From Hippopus hippopus (taxonomy: Eukaryota; Mollusca; Bivalvia; Cardiida; Cardiidae): DNA of 64,000 nucleotides. The notes under the pieces were generated by a model. That model was not told where the DNA came from and ran no database searches. It saw nothing but the letters and a program-made list of their open reading frames with translations. The stretch covers positions 3,972,132-4,036,131 of the forward strand of contig OX328103.1 in NCBI GenBank assembly GCA_946811185.2. Direction: 5' to 3'. This document shows, piece by piece, positions 40,728 through 51,055 of this stretch (positions are counted from its first letter, which is position 1; each line of letters starts with the position of its first letter). The position numbers and the translations under genes were made by a program.

Positions 40728-41105
40728 AGGCATTTGAAGCTCCATTGGTCCATTACGGAACTCTAAATTTTCCATGGTCGATCATCAAATACCTAATATC
40801 ACATTGGTGCATCGCCTGTATATCACGAAATATTCTCAAATTTTCATTTACACCGTTACTATTTATAGCACACTGGCGACTCCCTCTGTATACTGTATAA
40901 TAATAAGACAAGGTGTGCAATGAATCGAAGAAAATTTAAATATTATCTCTGAAAGGGGACAGGGGGTCAAATTTTCTTTGATTTCATTGCACACCTTGTC
41001 TTCTTATATACGATGTAGAGGGAGTTGCCATATGCTATTTATAGTAACAGTGACTGAAAATGAAAATTTCATTATCCCGTGATAGACCAATGGAGTTTCA
41101 GAGGC
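40728..41105. mobile_element. D foldback element
   Basis: 378 bp. Ends AGGCATTTGAAGCTCCATTG and AATGGAGTTTCAGAGGCCT. Inner arms ACAAGGTGTGCAATGAATC / GATTTCATTGCACACCTTGT, then GAAAATTT / AAATTTTC. Unpaired centre of about 40 bp with GGGGACAGGGGGTC. Confidence 0.88.
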
Positions 41106-41741
41106 CTATGGTCAGATTTATTTTGTAGCAGCATGATCTTTAATGTGAATAATTGAATTGTAATATTTCAGTTCGTGAAAACAGCTGAAAAATTTCTCTT
41201 TCTAGAATTGGTTAGATTATCAGATTATGAAACAAAGTGGCTGCTTATTCTGTACCGTGTGATCTTGATCTACACTGCCAAAGCAAATGAAGCAAGTACC
41301 AGTACTTTAAGGATTAAAGTTTGTTGACTGCTTTCATACTTGCTAGGCTGCATTAGAAAATATGAACAAGAATTCTGTGATATAACCATGCTTTGAATAC
41401 CAAATGATGCTTATTTGGACAAGTTTTTGTCAGTGTAGGCACAAGGTTGGACTGCACATTGTTTGCAATCTGATCTTCACTGTCTTCCAAAACACCTTCT
41501 TTAATTACATGTGGGTGAATGACCTTTGCTCTGACTACTTCAAGACTGGGTGACCTTCTTTATCACATTCTTACTATAATTCCAAGTTGCAGCCAAGTGC
41601 CTTTTCATTGAGTTAGAAAATCTGCATTTGATGTGCAGTTTTTACAGCAATTATCTTGGCAACATCCTCTACCTGTAATACATTTCATGTGCATAATAAA
41701 CTTTAACTTCTGTGAGATTTGTGGGAAATTGTGAGAGCTTG
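41106..41741. other. Feature-poor stretch with two B remnants
   Basis: Diverged B palindromes at about 41238-41300 (GCTGCTTATTCTGTACC, TGATCTTGATCTACACTG) and 41435-41485 (GACTGCACATTGTTTGCAAT). Nothing else recognised. Confidence 0.5.
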
Positions 41742-42121
41742 TTAAAGGCACAGTAGCAGCTGAAATTAAACAATCCAGGTGTTGAAATATGTTTGAATTT
41801 ATATCATACCTTTTTAAAAGTATGGAAATTATTGTGGATATGAAAATCTGTTCTTTTAGGGTCAGTCCAAGTGTTAGTAGCTTGCAGAAATATGAATTTT
41901 AAACCGAGGTAAAAAGTAAACAAAAGATTGAGCGACCTGGAAACTTTTGACCTACATACTTTATAAATTCATTTTTCTGCCAGTCACTTACACTAGGACT
42001 GACTGTACAATAACAGATTGTCACCTTCACAAGAATTTTCATACTTTTAAATGGTACGATTTAAATGCAAATGTATTTTAACACCCTCATTGTTTACTTT
42101 TGGTCACTATTGGTCCTTTAA
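41742..42121. mobile_element. G foldback MITE, intact
   Basis: 380 bp, TTAAAGGCACAGTAGCAGCT to TCACTATTGGTCCTTTAA. Inner arms AAAAGTATGGAAATTATTGT / AGAATTTTCATACTTTT and AGTCCAAGTGTTAGT / ACACTAGGACT. Confidence 0.85.
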
Positions 42122-42282
42122 TGCTTTACAGGGAGATAAAATTTTAGACTCACTCATATTAAAAGAATTTGCAGACAACAGAGCAAAATTTGGTAAAAAT
42201 TAGCAGCATTTTCTCCATATTTCACAGTGTTTCACAAAGCTATCTTGCTCAGGGTCATGAAAACATAAAACAGTTTTTTAAA
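42118..42282 (+). mobile_element. A MITE, core mostly lost
   Basis: Shares TTAA 42118-42121 with the G element. R arm TTTGCAGACAACAGAGC, only CAGCATTTTCTCC left of the core, L arm CTCAGGGTCATGAAAAC. Confidence 0.75.
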
Positions 42283-42362
42283 GGAGCGAAGATAATTTTA
42301 TCACCAAGTGTCAAGGTCAGACATTTTCAAAGTCCAGGTCAAGGTCGTTGTAATAGTAACCT

Positions 42363-42561
42363 GGGTCCGTATTCACCAACCTTTCTTAAAAAAGTTCTTT
42401 GTCCTGTTCCTCAAGATTATCTGTATTATAAAGTAATTAACTTCTGACTAGCTAAACCATTATTGGTTTTGCCAATCAAAAGTTGTGTTACTATCAAATT
42501 TAGAAAATCTCGAAGAATAAAGCAAGGAATATTCTTAAGAATGGTTGGCGAATACGGACAC
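42363..42561. mobile_element. C foldback MITE
   Basis: GGGTCCGTATTCACCAACC ... GGTTGGCGAATACGGACAC, centre TAAACCATTATTGGTTTTGC. Confidence 0.87.
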
Positions 42562-42579
42562 TGACTGCAGGTCTCCCAT

Positions 42580-42705
42580 GCAGTTAAACCAGCATTCACC
42601 TTTTTCCACAAAGTTTTACCATCTGTTCTGGGAGCTTTCCTTTTATTTGAACCATTTGAATATGTCGTCATCAACAGCTTTCAATTTGTTTTTGTTAAGA
42701 AGATT
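42580..42705 (-). mobile_element. A MITE fragment
   Basis: CCAGCATTCACCTTTTTCCA then a diverged R arm ending TTGTTAAGAAGATTAA. Confidence 0.55.
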
Positions 42706-42725
42706 AATGCAGGTCTAATGTCTAA

Positions 42726-42948
42726 TTAACTCTTTATCACACATCAATATTTTAGACTGGTTCAAATTAAAAGGCTTGTGCAGAGGACAAATTACAAGTT
42801 GCTCAAATGAATGGATTTGTTTCTGAAATGTTAGAAAACATTGTGGGAAAAGGAGAAAATGCTGGTTACCAGCATTTTCTCCTTTTCCCTCAATGTTTTC
42901 AAAAGTTTAATTTCCATAGATAGTTAAAACTTGGGATCATGTGGTAAT
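42726..42948 (+). mobile_element. A MITE, full length
   Basis: TTAACTCTTTATCACACATC start, intact core, L end ATCATGTGGTAATG. Confidence 0.9.
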
Positions 42949-43006
42949 GTTTTTAAGCATTTGTCTAAATTGCACTGCTAACACACATAACAGGTAGTAA
43001 TTTAAA

Positions 43007-43285
43007 TTAACCATTTACCAAATAATCCTGAGTTTAAACAAACCTTAGGGTAGAAGGCATTTTAAAATCAGCATTTTCTCTGCTTCCAGCAAGGTTTTGT
43101 ACCCTTCCAAGGACAAATTCCATCACATGAGGCACATCCACTTTGTCATCTGTAAATGCTTTTAATTTAGACAGTTCTAAATTTGGTAATGAGATACCCC
43201 TTGGTGCATCAAATAATTTTGTTGTCAGCAAAATAAATGCTTTCAGTTTGGACAATGCTTAAATTTTTTTGATAGTGAAGAGTGA
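43007..43285 (-). mobile_element. A MITE with second R end
   Basis: TTAACCATTTACCAAATAAT L arm, only the second core arm, R arm to about 43195, followed by another R end (TTTTGTTGTCAGCAAAATAA) to 43285. Confidence 0.7.
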
Positions 43286-43593
43286 TCCCTGTTCTGAACG
43301 ACATACTTCAAAATTAAAAGCATTAATTTACTGACAACAAAACTGAAAATCGATACAAATATACAAAAATTCTCAGAGAGAAAAGAAAACATGGTTGGAA
43401 AAGGAGACAGTGCTGGTTGCCAGCATTTTCTCCTTTTCCAGACATGTTTTCTAAAGGCTTCTTTCTTTAGTTTCGTTAAAACACAGTGTTTACCAGCATT
43501 TTCTCCTTTTCCAACCATGTTTTCAAAAGGCTTCTTTTTCAGGGTTGTTCAAATACAGGATTGTTTAAATACAGGATTGTTTGATAAAAGGGT
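43286..43593 (+). mobile_element. A MITE with duplicated second arm
   Basis: R arm, first arm ACATGGTTGGAAAAGGAG, second arm, L arm piece, then another second arm (CTTTTCCAACCATGTTTTC) and L arm. The first arm matches the later second arm exactly, not the adjacent one. Confidence 0.8.
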
Positions 43594-43980
43594 AATAGGT
43601 TGAAAAAAGCATGTTTGGGAGAGGATATGTTTTAAAGTCAGGTTGTAAATCATTAATGTAAATGTTTGAATTTACAGTTGTAAGGTCAAAAGATTAAAAA
43701 TGTTTGTGTCTGAACACTTCACACTGAGTTTACCTTTATATTTTAGTGGTAGAGAAGGTTGATTATTTTTTAAAAAAAAAAAGGACCATGAAAAAGTTAT
43801 CAGCTACTGGTGTGAAAACATAGCTGCTTCTTGTTTCGTTTATAGTCTACTTGCAGATGAAGATTATTAAAGTTTTATGGAGTAATGAATATTAATTGTA
43901 TTGGAATATTCTAGGCATATGAATATTCAGACTTTTTCATTAATTTTAATAGCCATGTTTTTACAGAGTTTAAATTCTCC
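43594..43980. other. No recognised feature
   Basis: AT-rich, A11 run near 43774. No family member seen. Confidence 0.45.
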
Positions 43981-44202
43981 TTTACCCTTTACCACACAAC
44001 AAAATTGTAGACTTGTCCAAACCCAAAGCATATACAGACACCATATCAGGTATGACTAGAATTGTGTAGGTTGTCTTTGATAGGGTAGAAGACATCGTGG
44101 AAAAAATGCTGGTAATCAGTATTTTCTCCTTTTCCCACAATTTTTTCAAAAGCCTTCTTCTTCAGGGTCTTTAAAACTCAGGATTATGCAGCAAAGGGTT
44201 AA
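43981..44202 (+). mobile_element. A MITE, core deleted
   Basis: CTTTACCCTTTACCACACAA start. First arm shortened to ACATCGTGGAAAAAATGCTG. Ends ATGCAGCAAAGGGTTAA. Confidence 0.82.
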
Positions 44203-44439
44203 CTCTTTACCAAGAGAAAAACAGTTTAGATCAGTTCTTATTAAAAGCAGCTACAGAAGACAAATTACATGTACTGGCACAAAATTATGTGATTTGTTTT
44301 TGAAGGAGAAGTAAACATAGTGGGAAAAGGAGAAAATTCTGGTCACTGGCCTTTTCTCCTTTTTCCCCCCACAATGTTTTCAAAAAAATTTCCTTTCCAA
44401 GGATCACTTAACCATGGGATCTGTTACTTATGAGTTTAA
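44199..44439 (+). mobile_element. A MITE, diverged
   Basis: Shares TTAA 44199-44202. Core centre TTCTGGTCACTGGCC; CCCCCC expansion in the second arm. Confidence 0.78.
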
Positions 44440-44452
44440 CTGTTGAATGAAT

Positions 44453-44627
44453 TAAATTATTACTTCCAGGCAATGGTGAAAAAGCAAAAAAAAAAAATGG
44501 ATTTTAAAGTTCTGTTTTGCCCAAAAAATTTGTCATATCAGACAGTGTAGACTGCAGGTTCTGTGCAGTCTGATCTAGGATCTACACTGTGTGCAAAAGC
44601 CTTTTAAGTGGTGCTTAGCAGCCTTAA
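44453..44627 (-). mobile_element. B MITE, short-arm type
   Basis: First arm shortened (CAGACAGTGTAGACTGCAGG), GTGCAGTCTGATCTAGGATC, GGTGCTTAGCAGCCTTAA. The last TTAA begins the next A copy. Confidence 0.78.
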
Positions 44628-44846
44628 CTCTGTACCACATGATAGAATTTTAGACTTGTCCAAATTCAAAGCATTGGCAGCTAGACGACAAAATGTGAGT
44701 GAAAAATTGAAATTTGTCTTGGAAAGGGTAAAAAACATTGTGGGAAAAGGAGAAAATGCTGGTTAACAGCATTTTCTCCTTTTCCCACAGTGTTTTCAGA
44801 AGGCTTTTTTCTCAGTGTCGTAAAAAATCAGGATTGAAGGGTTGGA
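44624..44846 (+). mobile_element. A MITE, L terminus lost
   Basis: TTAACTCTGTACCACATGAT, core intact (centre GGTTAAC), L arm ends ATCAGGATTGAAGGG. Confidence 0.88.
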
Positions 44847-44927
44847 GTGAAAAAAGCTTTTCTCTGTGGGGTTATCTATCAAACTATCAAGTATGTACAT
44901 ACATACAAAGATTATGTAATTTGATAA

Positions 44928-45153
44928 TGAAACCCTTTACCACGCAATCCCGACTTTTTACGACCCTGAGAATGAACGTTTTGAAAACAATGTGGGAAAA
45001 GGAGAAAATGCTGGTAACCAGCATTTTCACCTTTTCCCACAATGTTTACTACCCTTCCCAAAACAAGTTTCAATGTATTATTCACATTCATTTTGTCTTC
45101 TGCAAATGTCAATTTGAACAGATCCAAAATTTTGTCATTTGATAAAGAGTTAA
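44928..45153 (-). mobile_element. A MITE, full length
   Basis: GAAACCCTTTACCACGCAAT start, core intact apart from CACC, R end TTTGATAAAGAGTTAA. Confidence 0.88.
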
Positions 45154-45776
45154 TGATTAGGGTCGGGGCAAAATCTCCAGGTAGGGTTGGGTTACCCGAA
45201 ACAAACTATTTTTTTTATTACGCCTAGTCTAGGAATACATTGCCAGAAAGATAGCAACACTTAGAATAAGCGATAGCTCTGTTCCCAAATTTTATGCCCC
45301 AATGCTATCCAAAAAGGACAATAATTAAAAAAATTTTTTTGTATGAATTGTAATAGTCTTTGGTTGGACTGTCATTAGTCAGTGCAACAGGATTCAATGT
45401 TTCTCTCCACTGAACAGTGATCTGACTTCTGTCCAAGTGGGAAAGCAGCCAGGCTTTGACAGTTTGTTATGTTTAGTGTTCTTTTACAGTCGAATACAGT
45501 TGTAGAATAAACATATAAAAGACCAAACAGAATCAGCTAAAAATCCCCTTTCTGCATGCAACGGTGTCAGGTTTTTCAAATCCACATGAAGTGTTCTCAT
45601 GCTTACTTTGAGAGATGAGCTCTTTTGTTCGCCATGTTTGTTATAACAGTCTCAAATTGGAAATCAATAAAAGAAAATAACGGGAGCTGTGGGGGCAAGA
45701 TGGATTTACCAACTAAACTCTGCTGTGACATTGTGCTATTTTATTTATTGTCTATTTGAGTATAGCAGCTGATCCC
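45154..45776. other. Feature-poor stretch with a decayed S1 SINE
   Basis: About 45365-45480 keeps S1 body motifs (TCAGTGCAACAGGATTCA, GTGGGAAAGCAGCCAG). The rest shows nothing I can name. Confidence 0.5.
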
Positions 45777-46239
45777 CGGGAAAACATGACTAGCGTTCTC
45801 TAATTAATCTTTTACGGAACAATCATATGTTTTTACGGCCCTTAGGAAGAAAGCATTTTGAAAAGATAGTGGGAAAAGGAGAAAATGCAGGTAAACCAGC
45901 ATTTTCTCGCTTTTTCCCCAATGTTTTCTACCCTATCAAAGATGGAAATCATTGTTTGAGCTGCATTCAATTGGTCATCAGTAAAAGCCCAGGGAAAACA
46001 TGACTAGTGTTCTCTAATTAATCTTTTACAGAACGATCATGTTTTTACGTCTCTTAGGAAGAAGGCTTTTTGAAAACATTGTGGAAAAGGAGAACATGCT
46101 GGTAAACCAGCATTTTCTTCCTTTAGCCATAATGTTTTCTACCCTATCATGGACGGAAATTGAACTGCATCTTATTTGCCATCTGCGAAAGCTTTCAATT
46201 TGGTATAGCCCAAAGTTTGATCATTTGGTAAAGAGTTAA
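45777..46239 (-). repeat. A MITE plus flank, tandem duplication
   Basis: GAAAACATGACTAGCGTTCT and TAATTAATCTTTTACGGAAC at 45780 recur at 45994 (period about 214 bp). Each unit carries an A - copy (about 45803-45990 and 46018-46239). The first has lost its R terminus; the second ends TTTGGTAAAGAGTTAA. Confidence 0.85.
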
Positions 46240-46529
46240 TCTTTTACCAAACAATCAGTCATGTTTTCGAGTCTTGGTAGTCAGGAAGAGGGCTTTTTGA
46301 AAACATAGAGGGAAAATGAGAAAATGCTGGTAACCAGCATATATTTTCTTCTGGTAACCAATTTTCTTCTGGTAAACAGCATTTTCTTCTGGTAACCAGC
46401 ATATTCTCCCTTTCCCACAATGTTTTCTATCCCAAAACTTAGGCTCATATTTACCAAATTTGAATTTTACGTCTGCGGATGTTATGAGTTTGGATGAGTG
46501 TAAAATATGTCGCTTGGGAATGGGTGAAA
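46236..46529 (-). mobile_element. A MITE with expanded loop
   Basis: Shares TTAA 46236-46239. The palindrome centre has expanded into four short repeats of ATTTTCTTCTGGTAAMCAGC (about 46345-46410). Confidence 0.8.
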
Positions 46530-46539
46530 GCTTTTTCAA

Positions 46540-46660
46540 ATGAATCATGTTTTTATGACCCTAGATAGAAGGCTATTTGAAAACAATGTGGGAAAAGGAG
46601 AAAATGCTGGTAATCCAGTATTTTTCCATTTTTTTCACTTTGTTTTCTACAGTTTGTTTG
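46540..46660 (-). mobile_element. A MITE left half
   Basis: TCATGTTTTTATGACCCTAG, core with centre GGTAATCCAG, then unrelated sequence. Confidence 0.65.
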
Positions 46661-46844
46661 AAGCAGTCATTTTTTTTCTGGCAAAATCTGGCTGTTTGGA
46701 TGAAAAGTGTAAGGGAATGGAGAGAATTGAATAGGTCAATGAAAAGGCAGTTTAGCAATAAAAGGCGCAATCAATATGAGTTTGTTGCAGTCATTTTCAT
46801 GTACTTAAACTTCATATCTCCTGAAATAAGAACTCCGACCTGAG

Positions 46845-47127
46845 ATAAGAACAGGGGGTTGCTAGATCCAATCCCCAGCTTGGTAAATTTCTTTCTGTGG
46901 ATTGGTGATAGCCATTGTGACAGGACTCATTCCTCTTCCACTGCTTATCATTGTTTTGATGATGATCATGTGGGAAAGCAGCCAGCGGCTTGGGAAGAAT
47001 ATTGTGCTGAGTACTGGTAGAAGAAACTTCAGAAAAGCATGGATAGATGCACTGTCAGCCGTGATATAATTAAAATAATGTTGAAAACAGCACTGAACAC
47101 CATTCAGTCAAACAATCACTCATAATG
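46845..47127 (+). mobile_element. S1 SINE
   Basis: AACAGGGGGTTGCTAGATCC, TTGTGACAGGACTCATTCCT, GTGGGAAAGCAGCCAGCGGC, tail AATAATGTTGAAAACAGCAC with ACACCATTCAGTCAAAC. Confidence 0.85.
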
Positions 47128-47252
47128 AGGTAGACAGCATTGTGGGACAATTGAGAAAATGATGGTTACCAGAATATTCTCCTTTTCCCACAATGTTTCA
47201 AAAGCCTTCTTTCTCTATGGATCATTAAAACTCAGGATTGTGTTGTAAAGTC
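47128..47252 (+). mobile_element. A MITE, R arm missing
   Basis: Core (GGTTACCAGAATATTCTCC) and L arm ending GATTGTGTTGTAAAGTCTTGA, directly after the SINE tail. Confidence 0.7.
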
Positions 47253-47465
47253 TTGACCTTTTCAGGGCCGTAGGTGAAAACAGGGACTTTTACAGACAGC
47301 ATAGATCAAGATCAGACTGCACAGAACGTGCAGTCTGATCTTGGATCTATACCGTCTGCTTATTCCTTTAAACCTATAAAATACAAATCTTTGTAACTAT
47401 CAGTAGATTGTATTTTTGACGGACTAAAGAGGTCGACTTTATATATTTGGCGCTGAAAAGGTTAA
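47252..47465 (+). mobile_element. B MITE
   Basis: CTTTTCAGGGCCGTAGGTG, palindrome round GCACAGAACGTGC, GTAACTATCAGTAGATTGTA, end GCGCTGAAAAGGTTAA. Confidence 0.8.
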
Positions 47466-47584
47466 AGAAACTGTTTTTGGCACCATTTAGAAATCATAGC
47501 CCTGGAAACAGTTTGGAAAAAGGTCCTATCGCTCATTGCAAGCAGTTCTATTTTTCACTATTTTCTTGAAAACCTCAGAGACAG

Positions 47585-47805
47585 GGCTTGAAACCAGGGC
47601 TGGCATGTTCAAATCCCCAGGTTGGCCAATTTCTTTCTAAGGACCAATGATAGTCATTGAGACAGGATTTATTCCTCTGTCGCTGTTGATTGTTGTATTG
47701 ATGATGGTTATTTGGGAAAGCAGCCAGTGGCTTTGGACATTTGCAAAATACTGGTTAAAGGAACTCCAGATAGGCATGGTAAGGTGCACTTGCCTCAGTG
47801 ATATA
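47585..47805 (+). mobile_element. S1 SINE, head damaged
   Basis: ATGTTCAAATCCCCAGGTTG (B-box region), CAATGATAGTCATTGAGACA, TGGGAAAGCAGCCAGTGG, tail AGTGATATATTAA. Confidence 0.8.
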
Positions 47806-48034
47806 TTAACCCTTCAGCACACGAGCCCCGAGTTTTAACGACCTTGAATAAAAAGCCTTTTGAAAACATTGGGGAAAAGGAGAAAATGCTGGTACCCAGC
47901 ATTTTCTCCTTTTTCCACAATGTTTTCTAGCACATCAAAGACAAATTCCATCATTTTAGCCAAATTTAAATTGTCGTCTGCAAACGCTTTGAATTTGGAC
48001 AGGTCAAAATTTTTGTTGCGTGGGAAAGAGTTAA
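47806..48034 (-). mobile_element. A MITE, full length
   Basis: 229 bp, TTAACCCTTCAGCACACGAG to GCGTGGGAAAGAGTTAA. Confidence 0.92.
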
Positions 48035-48207
48035 CTAAGAAGTTGTTAATAACCGTGTTTTAAGATTATACAAACGGAAATTATATTTCAAAACCTTAGA
48101 GACCTGAAAACTAAATTAGACCTGGTGCAAGGGTAAAGCAATCCATGTGCAAAATTGAAATTTAATTGATTTTTGTATTTGCAGAGAGGAAAAAAAAAAC
48201 TCTTAAC

Positions 48208-48442
48208 TTAACTGTGTACCAAACAACAAAATTTTACACTGGTCCAAATTGGAAGCATTCGCAGACAACAAAATAAATGTGATTCAGAGATTGTAATTTC
48301 TGCTTGGTAGGACAGAAAACATTGTGGGAAAAGAAGAAACTGCTGGTTTCCAGCATTTTCTCCTTTTCCCTCAATGTTTTTTAATACTTTCTTTCTTTCA
48401 CTCAGGGTCGTTTAAACTTGGGATTGTGTGGTATAGGGTTAA
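48208..48442 (+). mobile_element. A MITE, full length
   Basis: TTAACTGTGTACCAAACAAC to GTGTGGTATAGGGTTAA. Core centre TGGTTTCCAG. Confidence 0.9.
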
Positions 48443-48497
48443 TTTTTGTAAGTCCAAGTGTGTGCCAATTAAATGAAGTAGACATTTTTAGACCCAT

Positions 48498-48605
48498 AAA
48501 TCCTTTACCAAACAATCTCTGGTTTTAAGAATCCTGAAGAAGAGGGCTTTTGAAAACATTGTGACAAACGGAGAAAATGCTGGCAACTAGCAATTTCTCA
48601 ATAAC
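48498..48605 (-). mobile_element. A MITE left half
   Basis: TCCTTTACCAAACAATCTCT, first core arm, ends GCAACTAGCAATTTCTC. Confidence 0.75.
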
Positions 48606-48683
48606 TTTAGATTGCCAGATAACAGAAATACAATGAAGGGAAAAAGACCCAAATTTTGAATTTCACGAGAATATAGAAAGTAT

Positions 48684-48740
48684 TAAGACAGTGTAGATCC
48701 AAGATCAGACTCTTCAATCCTCTTTCTACACTGTTTTTAA
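48684..48740. mobile_element. B palindrome remnant
   Basis: GACAGTGTAGATCCAAGATC ... TTTCTACACTGTTTT with the centre deleted. Confidence 0.5.
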
Positions 48741-48840
48741 ATGGCTCCTTTCCCAAGTTCTTAATTATAAGGATTGAAAATTGGTATGGGTCATGTACTC
48801 CCCCCCCCCCATTTGAAATTAGGAATACGAGGGTGATGAT

Positions 48841-49295
48841 TTAACCCTTTAACACACAACCTTGAATTTGAATGATCCTGAGGAAAGAGCCTTTTAAAAA
48901 CCTCGTGAAAAAAGGAGAAAATGCTGGTAAATAGCATTTTCTCCTTTTTCCCACAGTCTTTTTTATCCTTATAAAGGCAAATTTCTATTTTTAGGTCACA
49001 ATTATTTGGTCAACTGCAAAAGCTTTTAATTTAACACTTTACCAGACGACAAAATTTTGGATTGTTCCAAATTGAAAGCATTTGCAGACGACAAAATAAA
49101 TGTGACTTAAATACTGAAATTTGTTTTGGGAAGCATAGAAAACATTGCAGGAAAAGGAGAAAATGCTGGCTTCCAGCATTTTCTCCTTTTCCCACAATGT
49201 TTTCAAAAGGCTTCTTTCTCAGGGTCGTCAAAAGTCGGGATTGTGTGGTAATGGGTTAAACAAATCTAAAATTGTGTTGTTTGATAGAGAGTTAA
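48841..49295 (-). mobile_element. A MITE hosting another A
   Basis: 48841-49034 (TTAACCCTTTAACACACAAC, core, R arm to AGCTTTTAATTTAA) and 49260-49295 (CAAATCTAAAATTGTGTTGT to GATAGAGAGTTAA) form one copy once the insert is removed. Confidence 0.88.
49031..49259 (+). mobile_element. A MITE inserted in an A MITE
   Basis: 229 bp, TTAACACTTTACCAGACGAC to GTGTGGTAATGGGTTAA, TTAA at both edges. Core centre GCTGGCTTCCAGC. Confidence 0.92.
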
Positions 49296-49649
49296 GCTTT
49301 AGAGCGCCGAATAAGCCCAACACACATTTTCAGTGTAGAATTAAGACCCAAATAATCACATTTTCCTTTTGTCTTAATGTTTTCAAAAGTGGAATGAATG
49401 AAATTATAATGATGGTGTTAATGTGTTAATAGCAATAAAAGAACAAGCTAGCTTTGAAACCTGAATTTAATACTGACTTTCAATGTCACGCTTGCTGTTT
49501 TAAATTAGAGTAGAAAATTTATTTATAGAAGAAGTATTACATTAAAATTTTACTTGTATTTTTAGAACTCGGAAAAGTAATGAAGATAGCTTATACACCG
49601 GCATTTACCCATAAATTTCGTAGTCAAATCTTTATTATTTCAAGTTAGT
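49296..49649. other. No recognised feature
   Basis: AT-rich. A faint B-arm motif near 49335 (AGACCCAAATAATCACA), otherwise nothing. Confidence 0.4.
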
Positions 49650-49871
49650 TTACACTTTACCAAAAAATCTGGAGTTTTAACAACTGTGAGAAGTAAAGCC
49701 TTTTAAATTATGGTCGAAAAGGAGAAAATGCTTTTGACTAGAATTTTCTCCTTTTCCCACAATGTTTTCTACTATTTCAAAGACAAATCCCATCTCTTGA
49801 GCCTCGCTTGCCATCTGCAACTTCTTTCAAACTGGACAGGTCCAAAATATTGCCATCTGATTAAGGCTTAA
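49650..49871 (-). mobile_element. A MITE, diverged core
   Basis: TTTACACTTTACCAAAAAAT start, core GAAAATGCTTTTGACTAGAA, R arm GCCATCTGCAACTTCTTTC, end TTAAGGCTTAA. Confidence 0.82.
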
Positions 49872-50083
49872 TAGCACCAGAATGTTTTAAGTTCTTGTAC
49901 AAATTCAGCAAAATCTTGAGCACTGTTTTCTATCAGAACAAAAATGACACCCTCTCATCACTTTAAACTTATTTTGAGCAACTTTTCCACATGTAACAAT
50001 TTTTATAAAGGATCTCTGATGTGCCAGTTTCATCAAAATGAATCTGTACAAAATGAATAACTATCAATAATTCATCAATGATT

Positions 50084-50431
50084 GGCATGACAGATTTTTG
50101 AGGAACAATAAATAGGTTTAAGTCCCTACATCAGAGGACTTCATTCTTTACTACACAACAAAAATTTGGACTCAACCAAATTCAAAGCATTTGCAGACGA
50201 CAATTTAAATGCGGCTTAAATGGTGGGATTTGTCTTTGATAGGGTAGAAAACATTGTTGGAAAAGGAGAGAATGCTGGTTCCCAGCATTTTCTCCTTTTC
50301 CCACGATGTTTTTAAAAGGCTTCTTTCTCAAGATGGTTAAAAGACGGTATTGTGTGGTAAAGGGTTAATGCATGGCATGACAGATTTTCAAGAAACAAGG
50401 AACAGGTTCAAGTCCTTACCTCAGAGGACTT
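50084..50431. repeat. 58-bp direct repeats flanking an A MITE
   Basis: GGCATGACAGATTTTTGAGG ... CATCAGAGGACTT (50084-50141) recurs as GGCATGACAGATTTTCAAGA ... CTCAGAGGACTT (50374-50431), immediately either side of the A copy. Confidence 0.8.
50143..50368 (+). mobile_element. A MITE, full length
   Basis: TTCTTTACTACACAACAAAA to GTGTGGTAAAGGGTTAA. Core centre TGGTTCCCAG. Confidence 0.9.
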
Positions 50432-50667
50432 AACGTATTGCAGCAAACTGCTCTTGATAACATTGTAGCAAAAGAAGAAAGAGTTTTTGTGGCTTGGTAC
50501 AGGAAAAAAATATGCTTCTCTACCAATGATTCCAGTAGAAATTGCATGCACATAATAAAAGATGACAAAAAAGGCGGATCTCCATGATAGATTGCTTGTC
50601 TTGTTTTATGAAGATTTATTGGAGTATTCCCTCATAACTGCATAATTTTGAAAACTCTGCCCGTAAG

Positions 50668-50860
50668 CCTTTACCAAACGACAGTTTTCGACTGGACCAA
50701 ATTGAAAGCTGCGAATTTGCAGACGACAAGGTAAAGAGAAAATGCTGGTTACTGCTGTATCACAGACAAATTCTATCATTGGAGCCACATTAAAATTGCC
50801 GTCTGCAAAATGCTTTCAATTTTGACAATTCTGCATCTTCATTATGTGGTAAAGACTTAA
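50668..50860. mobile_element. A MITE isomer with two R arms, core nearly gone
   Basis: R arm (CTTTACCAAACGACAGTTTT, TTTGCAGACGACAAGG), ATGCTGGTTACTGC, then a mirrored R arm (GCCGTCTGCAAAATGCTTTC) ending GTGGTAAAGACTTAA. Confidence 0.75.
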
Positions 50861-51055
50861 ACACGACCCCTTGAAAAAATTCTTTTGGAAATCTGGTTCA
50901 TGGAGAAAATCAGCATTTTTGTATATTTGTCCTTTCCCCACAATGCTTTCTACCCTTCCAAAGGCAATTTTCAGATTTTGAGTCACATTCGTCACCTGCA
51001 AATGCTTTGAATCTGGACCAGTCTAAAATTCTGTCATAAATGTGGTAAAGAGTTA
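50857..51055 (-). mobile_element. A MITE, L arm shortened
   Basis: Shares TTAA 50857-50860. Core AGAAAATCAGCATTTTTG, R arm GTCACCTGCAAATGCTTTG, end GTGGTAAAGAGTTAA. Confidence 0.8.

Noticed and set aside
50084..50431. 58-bp target-site duplication made by the A insertion
   Set aside because: Other A copies clearly duplicate only TTAA, so another cause is needed.
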